Part shown: one piece after another, positions 45,204 through 56,107 of the stretch
How the letters are laid out: each line of letters begins with the position of its first letter
Position numbering within the stretch: position 1 is the stretch's first letter
NCBI GenBank assembly: GCA_958510825.1
Contig: OY294044.1
Span: 70,940,095 to 71,004,094 of the forward strand
DNA length: 64,000 nt
Reading direction: 5' to 3'
Source of the DNA: Brachypterus glaber
Lineage: Eukaryota; Arthropoda; Insecta; Coleoptera; Kateretidae
Translations under genes and position numbers: made by a program
The notes under the pieces: generated by a model
Seen by the model: only the letters and a program-made list of their open reading frames with translations
Database searches by the model: none
Told to the model about the DNA's origin: nothing

Positions 45204-46200
45204 ATTAGCAAAAAATATGTTATATGTTAACTTATGTGTAAATGCTGAAAGTATTTTTTATATCGAGTGTCTTAAACGATACGCTAATTAAATAAATATA
45301 GAGGAGAATGTGAGAATATGGAACCACTGTTCGTTTTTTATCAATATCTCTATAAGGTTTGTGATTTTTAACCATTTTTTTTCACTAATTGTGTCAACAT
45401 TTATCTGGTAATTATGATTTTAAGTTTTTTGTTATGTTAAGGAAGTTACAAGCACTTTTTTAAAAAAGATAAAATGCTGGTAATATGAACCCATGCTGAT
45501 AATATGGAACCCTATGTTATAAATCAAAATGAACATTTATTAAAAGCAAAACTGTACATGTTTATGTTAAGCTAAAAAAATACATGGTAAATGGCTTGTT
45601 TCCCAGACATAGGGCTTGTGGTAAATATTTTCTAGACTATAAAGTGTTAATCATAAATTATTTATTTACATTCGAATTCACAGCTTTTTAAAGCTTTAAT
45701 ATCCGAAAAGCATGTAAATGTCGGTGTAATGCATGGCATGGATGTAGATAGAAGTTTTAACAAGTAAGACCGAGGCGTGAACTTGCAGTAAATGTAGCAG
45801 AACCGCAGTTGATCTGCTTAGACGTGCTCTGTAATGGCTTTATAACCAACAGGGTTGAAGTTTGGAGGGCGTAATGGTGCTCGTCCGATTTCAGAAAATA
45901 TAAGCTAATCTAAATTAGACTTGAGAACTAATTAGTCTTAATATATACCTATTGGGTTTTATAAAGTAACTTCCTTAATTTTATGTACTGAACTCACATT
46001 ATTAATAATATAAAGATATTATTTTTATACATATTTTATTTCATTTCATTTTATTTTATTTAACAATCATTATTTAACAAGTTAAAATTATATTGGTACT
46101 TTATTTTAAGGATGTTATCCAAATAATTGAAAGAAACGCCAGCCAGTACAATAAAGTATAAAATTCAACCTCATATAATTGAATAATAATATAGTATTAA
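45204..46200. other. AT-rich stretch without a gene
   Basis: AATATGGAACC appears three times (45320-45510), which may be a diverged local repeat. A GC-richer patch at 45720-45890 has no identity I can support. Confidence 0.35.
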
Positions 46201-46214
46201 TGATGGACGTCGCG

Positions 46215-46690
46215 ACGCGTCGTTTGCAAAACAATTTTTCACTACATAGAAAAAACGGATTCCTTGAACCAAGGACACGTGTCTTTGTATATGTTCAAAG
46301 CCATATTCTCTTGTTTCAAGGCTGGCATTTTCTTGAACCAAAGTCAATGTCCTTGAATGAAGAGCGCAGGTTTTGGAATAAAAATCCGCGCTCTTTATTC
46401 AAGGACATTGACTTTGGTTCAAGAAAATGCCAGCCTTGAAACAAGAGAATATGGCATTGAACATATCCAAAGACACGTGTCCTTGGTTCAAGAAATCTGT
46501 TTTTTCTATGTACGATATTTTAAGAATGCTTTAGCACAGAGACTTAAATTTAGAATCAAAGATTGTCAACGTGGCAAAAAACTTTTGGTGAAAATTAAAA
46601 GTCTCTATGTCAAAGCGTTCTTGAAATATCGTAGTGTAAAGTTGTTTTATAAGCGACCTGCACCATTAATAAGACTTTATTTATATTAGC
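46215..46690. mobile_element. Older inverted-repeat element, interrupted by a MITE
   Basis: The right arm AAGTCTCTATGTCAAAGCG, TTCTTGAAATATCGTAGTG is inverted on the left as CACTA | CGATATTTTAAGAATGC, TTTAGCACAGAGACTT. The bar marks the MITE insertion. The right arm is related to inner segments of the MITEs at 23.4 and 54.7 kb. Open frames 46179-46439 and 46357-46689 are translations of palindromes. Confidence 0.7.
46245..46510. mobile_element. TA-flanked palindromic MITE, 266 bp
   Basis: Almost the whole element is one palindrome. CATAGAAAAAACGGATTCCT at the left faces its inverse at the right, and the arms of about 125 bases pair through GGACACGTGTCTTTG, AAGCCATATTCTCTTG and AAGGACATTGACTTTGG-type blocks. 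The centre is GGTTTTGGAATAAAAA. TA lies outside each end. It sits inside the arm of an older element, whose other arm shows the empty site. Confidence 0.88.
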
Positions 46691-47838
46691 GCTAAATAAA
46701 CTTTCAGTAACCTAAATCAGATATACACTATTAATAAAACTACAATATTATACAGTACAGTATATATCTGATTTAGCTGATTAAATACTTGGAAAATTAC
46801 ATATTGAAAATTTTACAAAGATATATCAATATTTGCAACTCTATTCTGTAGTAACTTTCCGAAAACATCGATGAAATGACAAACTTAATCATGTATTATA
46901 CATTTTTCAGATATAAAGCTTATGGGTGCGGCATTACGACATTTTTGTTAAAAAATTATTACATAAAATATTGTTATGCTTTATACTCTGAACAATCCAT
47001 GGACAAATGGTAAAAATTTAAAAATTTATTTAAACAGTTTTCCGGAAACGTTTTTGTTTTTTTGTTTTATATATAATAAATAGTTTGTTATGCTGTTTTA
47101 GATACGCCAAATTACAGTCCCCTGGCTTGTCCCCAATCTCATACCACAGTCAAAGATATAATTTTCAAAAATGAGTAAACAAAATTTTAAATCATAATGG
47201 AATTTTATGAATTTTTTGATCATAGTTTGTGATTTACATGGAAATTAGTTTTTTTTATTTGTAAATACTAGAAGTTTTAAGCCTAATGTTGTTGGGCAAT
47301 TTTGCTACTAAATTCGAATTATAAATTATAAACTATATGTACCCACAAAATTAGGTTTAGCGAAACGCACTTAGTGCAATGTTTATGCAATTTGGGTACA
47401 TCGCACTCCTGTGGTATTTTCCTAGTAATAATTTGGCGTTTCTCTACGAAAAACATGATTCGGCTTGAAAGCATTACAGTCCCCTGGCAAGGAAATAAAT
47501 ATTTTTATTTTTTTATTAAATTTATTTATATTTGGAATTAATTTACTTAAAGCGGGCTGATTATAATCATAATAATTATTTTTGTGTTAGGTAATTTTGT
47601 GATTAATTAATAGCATACGTAATATTTACATATTTTAAAGATGTCTTAGTATCCTGGAGTCTTAATTTTACCTAAGGACTAAAAGAATTTTTTTTTTAAA
47701 TTAAAAAAAAAGAGTGAAAAGAATTATGCAGTTTCTAAAAAAAAGTAACACAAGTAAAAGCAGCAACTGCCTTTTTCAAGCCAAAAGGTAACCTTTTAGT
47801 TTCCTACTATCCATTTACGTTTCTAATCATTTCTAATT
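46691..47838. other. AT-rich stretch without a gene
   Basis: CAGATATACACT near 46720 and CAGTATATATCTGATTT near 46757 form a small hairpin. ACAGTCCCCTGGC occurs twice (about 47114 and 47473). No gene. Confidence 0.4.
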
Positions 47839-48343
47839 ACACAGGCCCACAAAAAAAAAGTAGTCTGCGCCATAGATAGGACCATGATAATCCTATGTGT
47901 TTTGGCCAGTCTGAACTCAGTTTAGCCTCTACATGTCTGGAACTTTAAATGATTAGTAACACATGAAAAATATGTTTTTTATTTTTTTTTTTAATGTTTT
48001 CCATTGAAGAATTTAAACCAAATTATTATTAAAATATTAAAAAAATAAAAAACATATTTTTTATATCTGATCATTTAAAATTGAAATACACAATAAAATA
48101 ATTTTGGTCACTTTTTTCCCGTTTTTTTTTCCTAAATTCTTAAATGGAAAATATTTAAAAAAATAAAAAAAAAAACATATTTTTTATGTTTTACTATCAT
48201 TGGCATAGTGCGGCTGTAAAGAAAAATCTAGATATGTAGGGGTTTAAGTGAGCTCAGATTCGGTTTCAGCAGGCGAAAATACATACGAATATCATGGTCC
48301 CATCTATGGAGCAAACCAATTTTATTTTTTTGTGGACATGTGT
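47839..48343. mobile_element. Foldback/TIR element, ~0.5 kb
   Basis: ACACAGGCCCACAAAAAAAA at the left mirrors the right end (inverse ACACATGTCCACAAAAAAAT). The arms pair over about 100 bases, including GCCATAGATAGGACCATGAT with TATCATGGTCCCATCTATGG. The interior contains two A/T blocks reading ATATTAAAAAAATAAAAAAC. It is non-coding. Confidence 0.75.
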
Positions 48344-49168
48344 TATTAACCTAACTTTTTTGTCATAAAAAGGTTTTTATTTCGCAACCAGTCTGCATTT
48401 TGTATTCGAAAAATATGAATATTACTATTTCTTCTTTCAAAATAAATACGAAAATATATACACATTTTCATAACAACTAAATCAAACAGAAATTTGATTT
48501 ATTTGAACAACATTTCTGTTTCATTTTTCCGCACACACAACTTTTTGTTTGATTTATATAATGAAACAATGAAGGAGTATAGAATAGCCATGGTCATATT
48601 CTAGTAACTATTTTTAAAGGTCAAATAAGTACGTTTACTCAAAACCATTTAGTAATTGGCTAATTACATATATACATAAAAGTTGGAAAATTAATTATTA
48701 TTATTAACTGGAACTTCTTAAAAACTTAGAAACAACTCATTTCCTCCCTTGGTCGGGAAGGCTCTTGTAGCTAACTTCACGTATGTCACTTTTCAAAAAT
48801 TTGAGTTTATGCATTGAGTTTTACGACAAAACTAAATTTGTCCAAACATTTATTTTTTTATTTATTCATTTATTCATGATTTATTTTTATAAAATAACAT
48901 CGCATATAAATTTAAGGACAGAAATTTTTAATTTTAAACAAAATTATAAAAATATTAATTTATTATTAACCACTCGTTAGTGGTACTATGTGCTTGAGAC
49001 ACACAAGTCTTCAACTTGCTACCATTCAAAGTCTCCAGACTAGGAGAGGTATGAGTAGTTGTCTACATCTAGCAATAGATGGCGCACAAGCCTACATCAA
49101 TCTAATGGCTATATTCCTTTTGCGAATAAAGTCTAAAACCGTTTTCTTAATCAGCGTGCAGTTGACTC
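48344..49168. other. Stretch without a gene, upstream of the ribozyme
   Basis: AT-rich until about 48970. 48975-49168 is more balanced and contains AGCAATAGATGGCGCACAAG. This short segment may belong to the same repeat as the hammerhead that follows. The two short open frames (48783-48980 and 48988-49191) show no motif. Confidence 0.4.
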
Positions 49169-49213
49169 TTGGTACTGAAGAGGGCCAGTAGCCCGAAACT
49201 GTCAGTCTACCAA
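49169..49213 (+). ncRNA. Hammerhead ribozyme, type I, all core positions present
   Basis: Stem I is TTGGTA (49169-49174) pairing with TACCAA (49208-49213), six pairs. Core CTGAAGA lies at 49175-49181. Stem II is GGGC, loop CAGTA, GCCC (49182-49194). Core GAAA lies at 49195-49198. Stem III is A198-C-T with A204-G-T around the loop GTC. The cleavage triplet is GTC, with cleavage expected after C49207. Every invariant position of the hammerhead consensus is present with compensating stems, so a chance match is unlikely. The short stem III is like those of minimal hammerheads in animal retroelements. The ribozyme would self-cleave in plus-strand transcripts. Its host element was not identified. 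Confidence 0.85.
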
Positions 49214-50062
49214 TATCACTCTGTACGATGATTAGAAAATAGATTGATAGAATAATAAATATAAATTTAAGTTATATATTTTTGGCATTTATGAAAAATA
49301 TTATTATTATATTTTGGGATTTTTTTTTAAACGTGATAACAAATAACCAAAAATAGTTTTAAAGTTAATAAGTTTATTTGCCTGGTAGCTAATCATTTAT
49401 TAACTTCAGTGTATTTCTTTAGTGTATGCCTACTATAATCCAAATTGTGATTAAGATTTATCCTAGTGTATATATTTACATTTCCTATTTTTCTTCGTAT
49501 TTTACACCAAAAACTATAAATAAATAGTTTATTTATGAACTCATTTCTTAATAAACGTCAGCGGGTACAAATTAGAAAACGAAAAACATAGCTAAACTAA
49601 CGAAGTAACGTAGGTACTTAATTTCTAGTAATTTCTAGAAAAACATTTAAATATATTACTTAATTTATATTGAATGAGTGTTTTAAGATTGTGAACAAAA
49701 GTTTATTTTATTGATTTCTATTTAATATATTATTCTATATTCGAAAAACAACATTTGTAACAAACTCTACTGCAATTAAACTTTTCAATGTGGCGTCAAA
49801 ATTTAAATAGGTTTTGAGGTGGGAAAAAAGGCAACTAATTTTAAATAAAACAGGTATGGTTGTGAATAAAATAGTATACAAACCTCGGTTTTACATTTCA
49901 TTTGTCCTTCGGAAATTAGCTAACCTCGGAGGTACGATCCTTGGTTTGTTAACTTTCCCTCAGGAAATAAAACAGTTTCCACCTCGGTATGTACCTATAT
50001 CTTACCGCTGTGGGGCCCCGATAAGAATTATTTTTTTATTATTTTTTTAATGATGTCCTAGA
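49214..50062. other. AT-rich stretch without a gene
   Basis: Nothing recognised. The 78-residue open frame at 49814-50050 has no motif. Confidence 0.4.
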
Positions 50063-50151
50063 TGCACTATACTGCCTCACTACGCTAAAAAGCCGCAACT
50101 CCAATTTTTGTGGATTTTTCATTATCCTTACTCTTAGTTGTGCATTACCAT

Positions 50152-50339
50152 GGGCTATTTATTGAACCAATCAAATTTAAGTAAACAGCTTTATTTATTC
50201 AGTTATAGACTTATGAAAATTGCAGTATCTCCAAAATAAAGGACTGGGCTATTTATTGAACCAATCAAATTTAAGTAAACAGCTTTATTTATTCAGTTAT
50301 AGACTTATGAAAATTGCAGTATCTCCAAAATAAAGGACT
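50152..50339. repeat. Exact 94-bp tandem duplication
   Basis: 50152-50245 and 50246-50339 are identical base for base, starting GGGCTATTTATTGAACCAAT and ending CCAAAATAAAGGACT. All other repeats in this window are diverged, so this is either very recent or an assembly artefact. Confidence 0.95.
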
Positions 50340-50689
50340 GTTACTAAGCTAAAAAGCAGTAACTCCAAATAAGTTATTTATTACTAAATATATTAAAATA
50401 AAATTAGAAGGGTGTAAAGCATTAATAAAACAGTTTCTTTTTGCATTATTATACTTTTTGTATGACACTAGATTTTCCGGGTATAACAAAAAAAAAAACT
50501 GGTGACAAAATAATACTTCTGTAAGTCTTGATTCATTAAAACAATTTTTTTGGAAAACGAAAAAATTTTGAAAAAAAAAAAAAATTCAAAAAATTTTGAA
50601 AAAAAAACGCAATTTAAAAAAAAATGCAGTTTTTTTTTTCGAAAAGGAAAATAAAAAATAAATGTTTTTTAAAAAACTTGTTTTAACCC

Positions 50690-50970
50690 TATTTCACCCC
50701 CTTAAAAAACAATCTCAGCCTAAAACTTTGGATAATAAATCTGTGATACAAATTTGAAGTCTTTAGCTCAAAGCGTTCTCGATTTATTGTGGTCACAAAT
50801 TTTCCGGACAAACAGACAGACCGACAGACAGATTTTTTTTTAGGGAAATCGTCTTTTTGTGTGATATAAAACGTCGAGAAACGTGAAAAAAATCAATAAA
50901 AATGTTTAAATATTTTCTTACTTACGAAAGATTTTTCTTGGGCCCAAGGGGAAAGTAAAATTGACTTAGG
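50690..50970 (-). repeat. Dispersed repeat, inverted relative to 9.9-10.4 kb
   Basis: Contains TTGTGGTCACAAATTTTCCG and CAGACAGACCGACAGACAG, then AAACGTCGAGAAACGTGAAA and GGGCCCAAGGGGAAAGTAAA. These are in the same relative order as the inverse of 9900-10160. Confidence 0.6.
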
Positions 50971-51281
50971 AAATTTAAAAATATTTTTTTTTATATTTGG
51001 GTTGTTTTCTCTTTATCTTGTCACATGCTGCTTTTTACTAAAAATTTTGACTACGAGATACTAAGCTAAAATGCAGTAAGTCCCATTTTCTTTTTAAATA
51101 AATAATTAATAATTGCGAAATATTATAATAAAGGTACTTCAAACCTAAATTTATACGCCTACTTTCTCGATTCTACCTATAACACAAGGGTGTGGCTAAG
51201 ACGATTTACTGTTTTTGCCATTATCCCAGTTTTATTTAATATGGAGTTACTGCTTTTTAGGGTAGTCGGGCAGTATAATGC

Positions 51282-51829
51282 TCTTAAAATTAAAGACGTT
51301 TGTCCAGATAGAAAAGTCCAAACTTTCAAGTTTGTATTTTTTTGCAAATTTGGCGAAGGCGCCTACATGTATTATTGGTTATATCCAACCATAATTTTAA
51401 TGGACCAAATTTGGACCAAAAAGATATAGGTATACATATTTTTGCTTTATATTCAATAGTATGTATTATTTACGAGACAAGTACGCCCTCTGGATTACAT
51501 GGAGAACAAAGTCATGCTGCCACTAAAATTGGTGCCCATGTTTGTATGATGAGAAAAGGAAAAGTAATAATATTTTAATATTATATACATAATAATTGTT
51601 CTACCTTTTTCTTCTAAATGTTATAAATATCAGCACATGTGCACTGATTTAGTACAAGGTATTTTTTTCTAAATTTTTTCTCCGTATGCAAAATTTTAAT
51701 TGGAATGAATGAATGACTTGGTTTCAGGCAGAAAGATACCCAGACAGATAGCCAGATAGTCACACAGATATTCTGGAAATATTTTTATTTAGTTTCCATA
51801 ACAGCCGTAACTAGGGCGTAGTGAAGGTA
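51282..51829. other. Stretch without a recognised gene
   Basis: The open frames 51190-51429 and 51342-51578 overlap and lack recognisable motifs. AGATACCCAGACAGATAGCC near 51734 is a short AGAC/AGAT-rich patch. Confidence 0.35.
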
Positions 51830-52345
51830 GCATTCGCCACGGGCGCAACAAAAATAAGAAAATTGAAGAATTTGAAAAATTTTACATGAAATTAAGAATA
51901 AAAAATCGCCCGCGGCGCGTGATATTTCTTCGGTTTTAGTGAAATTTTTTTTATTTAGGAGTGTAAAACTTTACATTCGTAAAAATTTTCGCCTGCGGCG
52001 ATAAGTCCTTTTTTGCATTTTGGCAAATTTTTAATTATGCTGTTTTAAAACTAAAACAGATCATCTTAATATGATACAAATGTTAATTGTAAAAATTTTT
52101 GATAGAGATTTTTTAGGTGTTTTTGAAATTTTAGATTGTAAAACTTTAGCTTGAGCGTTAAAGCTTTTTTTGTATTTCTGTGAAATGTTAAATTTAAAAC
52201 AGTTTTAAAATTGTCTGCGGCGCTGAACCATACATAAAGCTTTTACAACCTTAACAAAAAATTAAGAAATTAAAATTTTAGCAAAATTTGTGAAAAAATT
52301 CGCCTGCGGCGCTTACTTTTTATTAGAAGGGACGCCGCTTCGGCG
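51830..52345. repeat. Diverged array with CGCCTGCGGCG cores
   Basis: Five GC cores in AT-rich DNA: TTCGCCACGGGCGCAAC near 51834, TCGCCCGCGGCGCGTGA near 51906, TTCGCCTGCGGCGATAAG near 51989, TGTCTGCGGCGCTGAA near 52213 and TTCGCCTGCGGCGCTTAC near 52300. Spacing is about 75-220 bases. GACGCCGCTTCGGCGTC at 52330-52346 closes the array as a hairpin. Related cores are at 1.7-1.9 kb. Confidence 0.65.
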
Positions 52346-52641
52346 TCAAATGAGATGGCGTTTTTATTCTTTGTTATTTTTTCCTCGGTTACTTAACTTT
52401 TAAAAATCAGTTGTTTTTATATTAGATAGGGGGAGCAAACTTATAAAATGCCACAGGTGCAAACAGCTCTAATTACGCCTTTGTTCCATACACTCTTCCT
52501 GAAAAGCAGTTTTTTTACCATTTGATTATGTTCGTATGATTTATTATGTTTTATAAATAAATAATTATAATTATAATTATAATTCAAGTAGTATGAATTT
52601 AGAAAACCTGGCGCGATCAAGTGTGCGTTAAATTTACTTAC

Positions 52642-52692
52642 CGGCCGGGCTTTCCTCGATCCAGAATGACTCATCCAGCGTGTAATCAGCCT
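52642..52692 (-). CDS. Candidate host exon (51 bases), product unknown
   Basis: On the minus strand, TTTATTTTTGCAG precedes 51 GC-rich bases and GTAAGT follows. This is a strong acceptor and a perfect donor around one short exon. One frame gives A-D-Y-T-L-D-E-S-F-W-I-E-E-S-P-A (with split codons at both ends); a second frame is also open. Composition differs sharply from the flanks. No protein family is recognised, and neighbouring exons are not seen, which is normal for large introns. It could still be a chance pair of splice signals inside a repeat. It is reported because it is the only such case in the window. Confidence 0.4.
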
Positions 52693-52841
52693 CTGCAAAA
52701 ATAAATTAAAAAACTGGGTTATTTATGTTATTTATTTTTATTTTATAACATTGTGTATAATTATGTTTTTATTTAAAGACTTTAAATTTAGGTTTATGTA
52801 TCTGTATAACTGGAAATGTTTTATTAGTATGAAAGTATTAA

Positions 52842-53217
52842 CCCGGCGAGCGTGTGATGGGGTTAAAACCATCCATGACATATTTTAAACGTAGACTGCT
52901 TTGCAGTATTTTTTGTTTTAACAATCTCCTCTTTAATAGCTGTAGGTAAACGCATAGAGAACATATTGACAATTGTTGTTTGACCCTTATCCTATACGTT
53001 AAATTTTTTAGAGGTTTCAAAGTTATGTATGGGTGAATTTAACCCCACCAAACATATCGTGTTATTCATAATTTTAGTCACATGCATTTATAGAATCGAA
53101 TTGAGTATTTCTATAATCTAAACAAATGATTACTTTACTTTTTTATATGATTTTTTTAAGTTTGGGGTGAATTACACCCCACCACAAACGCAATGTCATA
53201 ATTTATGACGCGCCGGG
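52842..53217. mobile_element. TTAA-flanked piggyBac-type MITE, 376 bp
   Basis: Ends CCCGGCG and CGCCGGG with TTAA immediately outside both (52838-52841 and 53218-53221), the hallmark of piggyBac insertions. Subterminal GGGGTTAAAACC, TTTAACCCC and GGGGTGAATTACACCCC repeats resemble the GGGG...CCCC repeats near the piggyBac-like remnant at 25 kb. It is non-coding; the minus-strand open frame (52838-53020) spans the left end. Confidence 0.85.
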
Positions 53218-53221
53218 TTAA

Positions 53222-54440
53222 GACTACTATGATCATTTTTACCGAACGATGTTCGGCTAACATAACATTTCGATACCCCCAAGCAACAAAGCTGTAACTC
53301 AAATATTGTCATTTTTCATGACAGCTAAATTTCTAAAATACTTTTTTTTTTGTTATTTAAGGGTGGGGAACTGATTGAAGTAGAAAAGGAAGCCATGTGA
53401 TACATCATTTGAAAGCTTATAAAATTATCTATTTAACTGTATATGTATTTATTGTTTATTTATTGTTTGTTTCTGATAATATTCAAGTTTAGAATTTCTT
53501 ACTTTAGTGTTTAGGTAAACTTTTGGTTAAAATGGCCTGTGAAGAAATCTGAGTAGTACCACCATGTGTGTCTTTTTTCAAGGCATTTACCTATGAGTAT
53601 AACTCAAAATGGGTCTAACTTGAGTTACATCCTTGTTGCATGGGAGTGTCGATTTTTGTGTTTATCTTAATCGTATCCGATAAAGAGATAATCGTTTCAT
53701 TGTTAGATTTAAGTGGTTTAAATCGAGATTGATTTATTATAGTTTACATGTAGACATTGACAACATTGCAGCGTAGGTATAATATCCTAGTGTCAACAGA
53801 AATCCGCTAATGTTTCTGAATGATCCATCAAAATTTATATAGCTTGTCAAAGTGTAGATAATCTTTCTCTATATACTAATATTTTTCAATAGCCTCTTAG
53901 ATAAAATGGTTACTGTAATTGAGTTGACATCATAGTAAACTAGAACATACGCAGTCGTTTCGGAGCAGATTTTTTAAAGAAAACACTCCTAAAATTAGTA
54001 CACCACTGGCTAGAAATTAATAAACACCACTGTTGCGGATTAATTCCATTTGTAAAGATTTATTTCTAATTCTTACTTTTTCATGATTTTAGAAATCGAG
54101 AGTCTCAAGCACAAAAAAAAAACAAATACTTATTATGATATAACATATTTTTTTCAAAAATATTACTAGGTGGTCAACATCTCACTAAATAATATTTTGT
54201 TAAAACAACGATTCATTTATTTGTCCATGGTTGTACATTTCGATATCCAAAAAAACTACTAAATTTTTAAGATATTACCTTTTATTACAAGTACCGTAAA
54301 TAACACACGATTACATTACTCTTTTAAAAACAAAAGCCTTTATGCCGTTATTTTGTTAAAATTAAGCGTGTGATTGTCATTTAAATAAAAAATCTACTCG
54401 TGACATTGTGTCATATAAACCTCTTGTCGCGATATGTCGG
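53222..54440. other. AT-rich stretch without a gene
   Basis: No gene, RNA or element end recognised. Confidence 0.4.
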
Positions 54441-54442
54441 TA

Positions 54443-55320
54443 CACGGTAAAAATAAATTACATTCAATTACATAGTCCGTAAATGGTAATATGTAGCCAT
54501 AGACCGGAATGGTAAAAATTACATAGTCGGTAATGGTAATGTTTTGCATAGACCGGAACAGTAAAAATTACATAGTCCAGAATGGTAATATTTTGCATAG
54601 ACCGGAACGGTAAAAATTACATAGTCCAGAATGGTAATATTTTGCATAGACTTGAAATTTGAAAAAAAAAAAATATTTACTACTAAAAAGTCCAAACGAA
54701 AATTTTTGTTCCAAAAAAAAGTCTCTGTGTTAAAGCTTTTTTGAAATATCGTAGCGTAAAGTTCATTTGGTTTAATAGACCAAACGATTTGCACCCTTAA
54801 TACGAGTATAAACTGCTTACATCTTTCTTTAAAGATCTATTGGTTGATAAAGATCGTATTTTATAATGAATGTAAATTTTAGGCCACAAATAAAGCGTTT
54901 ATCTTACATAAATAATATTTACCTTTTTTTACACTTTTAACACTTTAACCTAGCAGCATGCGTCGCTATCTCTAACAATAATAATATTAAACGGTCCGTG
55001 TCATGATGCGACGCCTTCTTGGTTATTGTCCAAAGCGCACGCGCGTCTTAAAATAACATAGCCCGACATTGTAAAATCATGTAAAAATATGTAAATCAAT
55101 GTAAATATATTTTTTTACATTATTTTACATTCTTTTACATTATTTTACATTCTTTTACATTCTTTTACATTCTTTTACATGCTTTTACATTCTTTTACAT
55201 TATTTTACATTATTTTACTTAAATTCATGAATTATGCATAGTCCAGAATAGTAAATTTACTATTCCGTACTATGTAAATTCATGTATTTTTACATTATTT
55301 TACATGCAGTTTTTACAGTG
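54443..55320. mobile_element. TA-flanked MITE with internal tandem repeats (copy 2)
   Basis: Sister of 23150-23966 with the same ends (CACGGTAAAAATAAATTACA and the CACTGTAAAAACTGCATGTA inverse) and TA outside. It differs by small substitutions, an extra segment at about 54930-54970 that includes CTAGCAGCATGCGTCGC, and the number of TTTTACATTC decamers. Its minus-strand open frame repeats the tandem units. Confidence 0.85.
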
Positions 55321-56107
55321 TAGAAAATAGAATACATATCGCGCAGACGCAGCTGTTCTGAACAAAAATAGCCTTAAATACGTAAATACCTACATGGCCG
55401 CGACATGTTATGAATAAATTATTTATAAATAAAGTGTTTCGTGTAAATAAATAAATTGAATTGAATTTATAATGTGTTTTGCAATCAGTTATGTTTTATT
55501 AAAGTGGTGAATTTGAACCAACGAAATATTTTGTGTAATTTTTGAGTTAAAATGTGTTAATTATTTGTTTTAATTTTTTCGAGCGTATGTTGAGAATTTA
55601 ATATTAAAGTGAAAGCAGGTTTTTTTTTTCGTATTTATTATAAAAAAATAATCCACATCTCTAAAATCACTAAAAAGTAAATTGTTTTTCAACCATGGTA
55701 AATTGGGCAACCTGCAAAGCAACTTGCTTTAAGCGACATATAAATAATACCACAACCTTACCAGTAGCTCCGATAAGGAGTTTTTTAATATAACATTTTT
55801 GATTTTTTAATTTTTTTTTTTTTTAATTCTTGAAATCGATTTCTGGAACTTTCAGGAGTTCCTGTTTTTATATAATTTTATAACATAATTTAGGCTATAA
55901 AGAATAAAATAAAAAACAAACACATTAGTATATGAATATACTCACACATTAACATTTTTGTTGCTGTAGAGAGTAAAAAGTATACTATAATTTCTATCGG
56001 CAAGCAAGTACAGTTTATACAAGTATGATTTTTGTTAAAAATACTTAACCTTTTTCTCAGTAATTCATACGGATTGAAAAACTTAAACGGCAATAACTGT
56101 AATCTGG
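55321..56107. other. AT-rich stretch without a gene
   Basis: No gene recognised. The minus-strand open frame 55890-56111 is hydrophobic by composition only. Confidence 0.4.

Larger units (their letters stand above)
50063..51281. mobile_element. TIR element, ~1.2 kb, non-coding
   Basis: Left end GCACTATACTGCCTCACTAC, then GCTAAAAAGCCGCAACTCC. The inverse of the right end is GCATTATACTGCCCGACTAC, then CCTAAAAAGCAGTAACTCC. About 33 of 39 positions agree. ACTAAGCTAAAAAGCAGTAA-like text recurs inside at 50342 and 51057, so terminal pieces are repeated internally. The element holds an exact 94-bp duplication and a dispersed repeat. Confidence 0.6.

Noticed and set aside
46179..46689. Two open frames of 86 and 110 residues
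   Set aside because: They translate the arms of a palindromic MITE and of the older inverted repeat around it.
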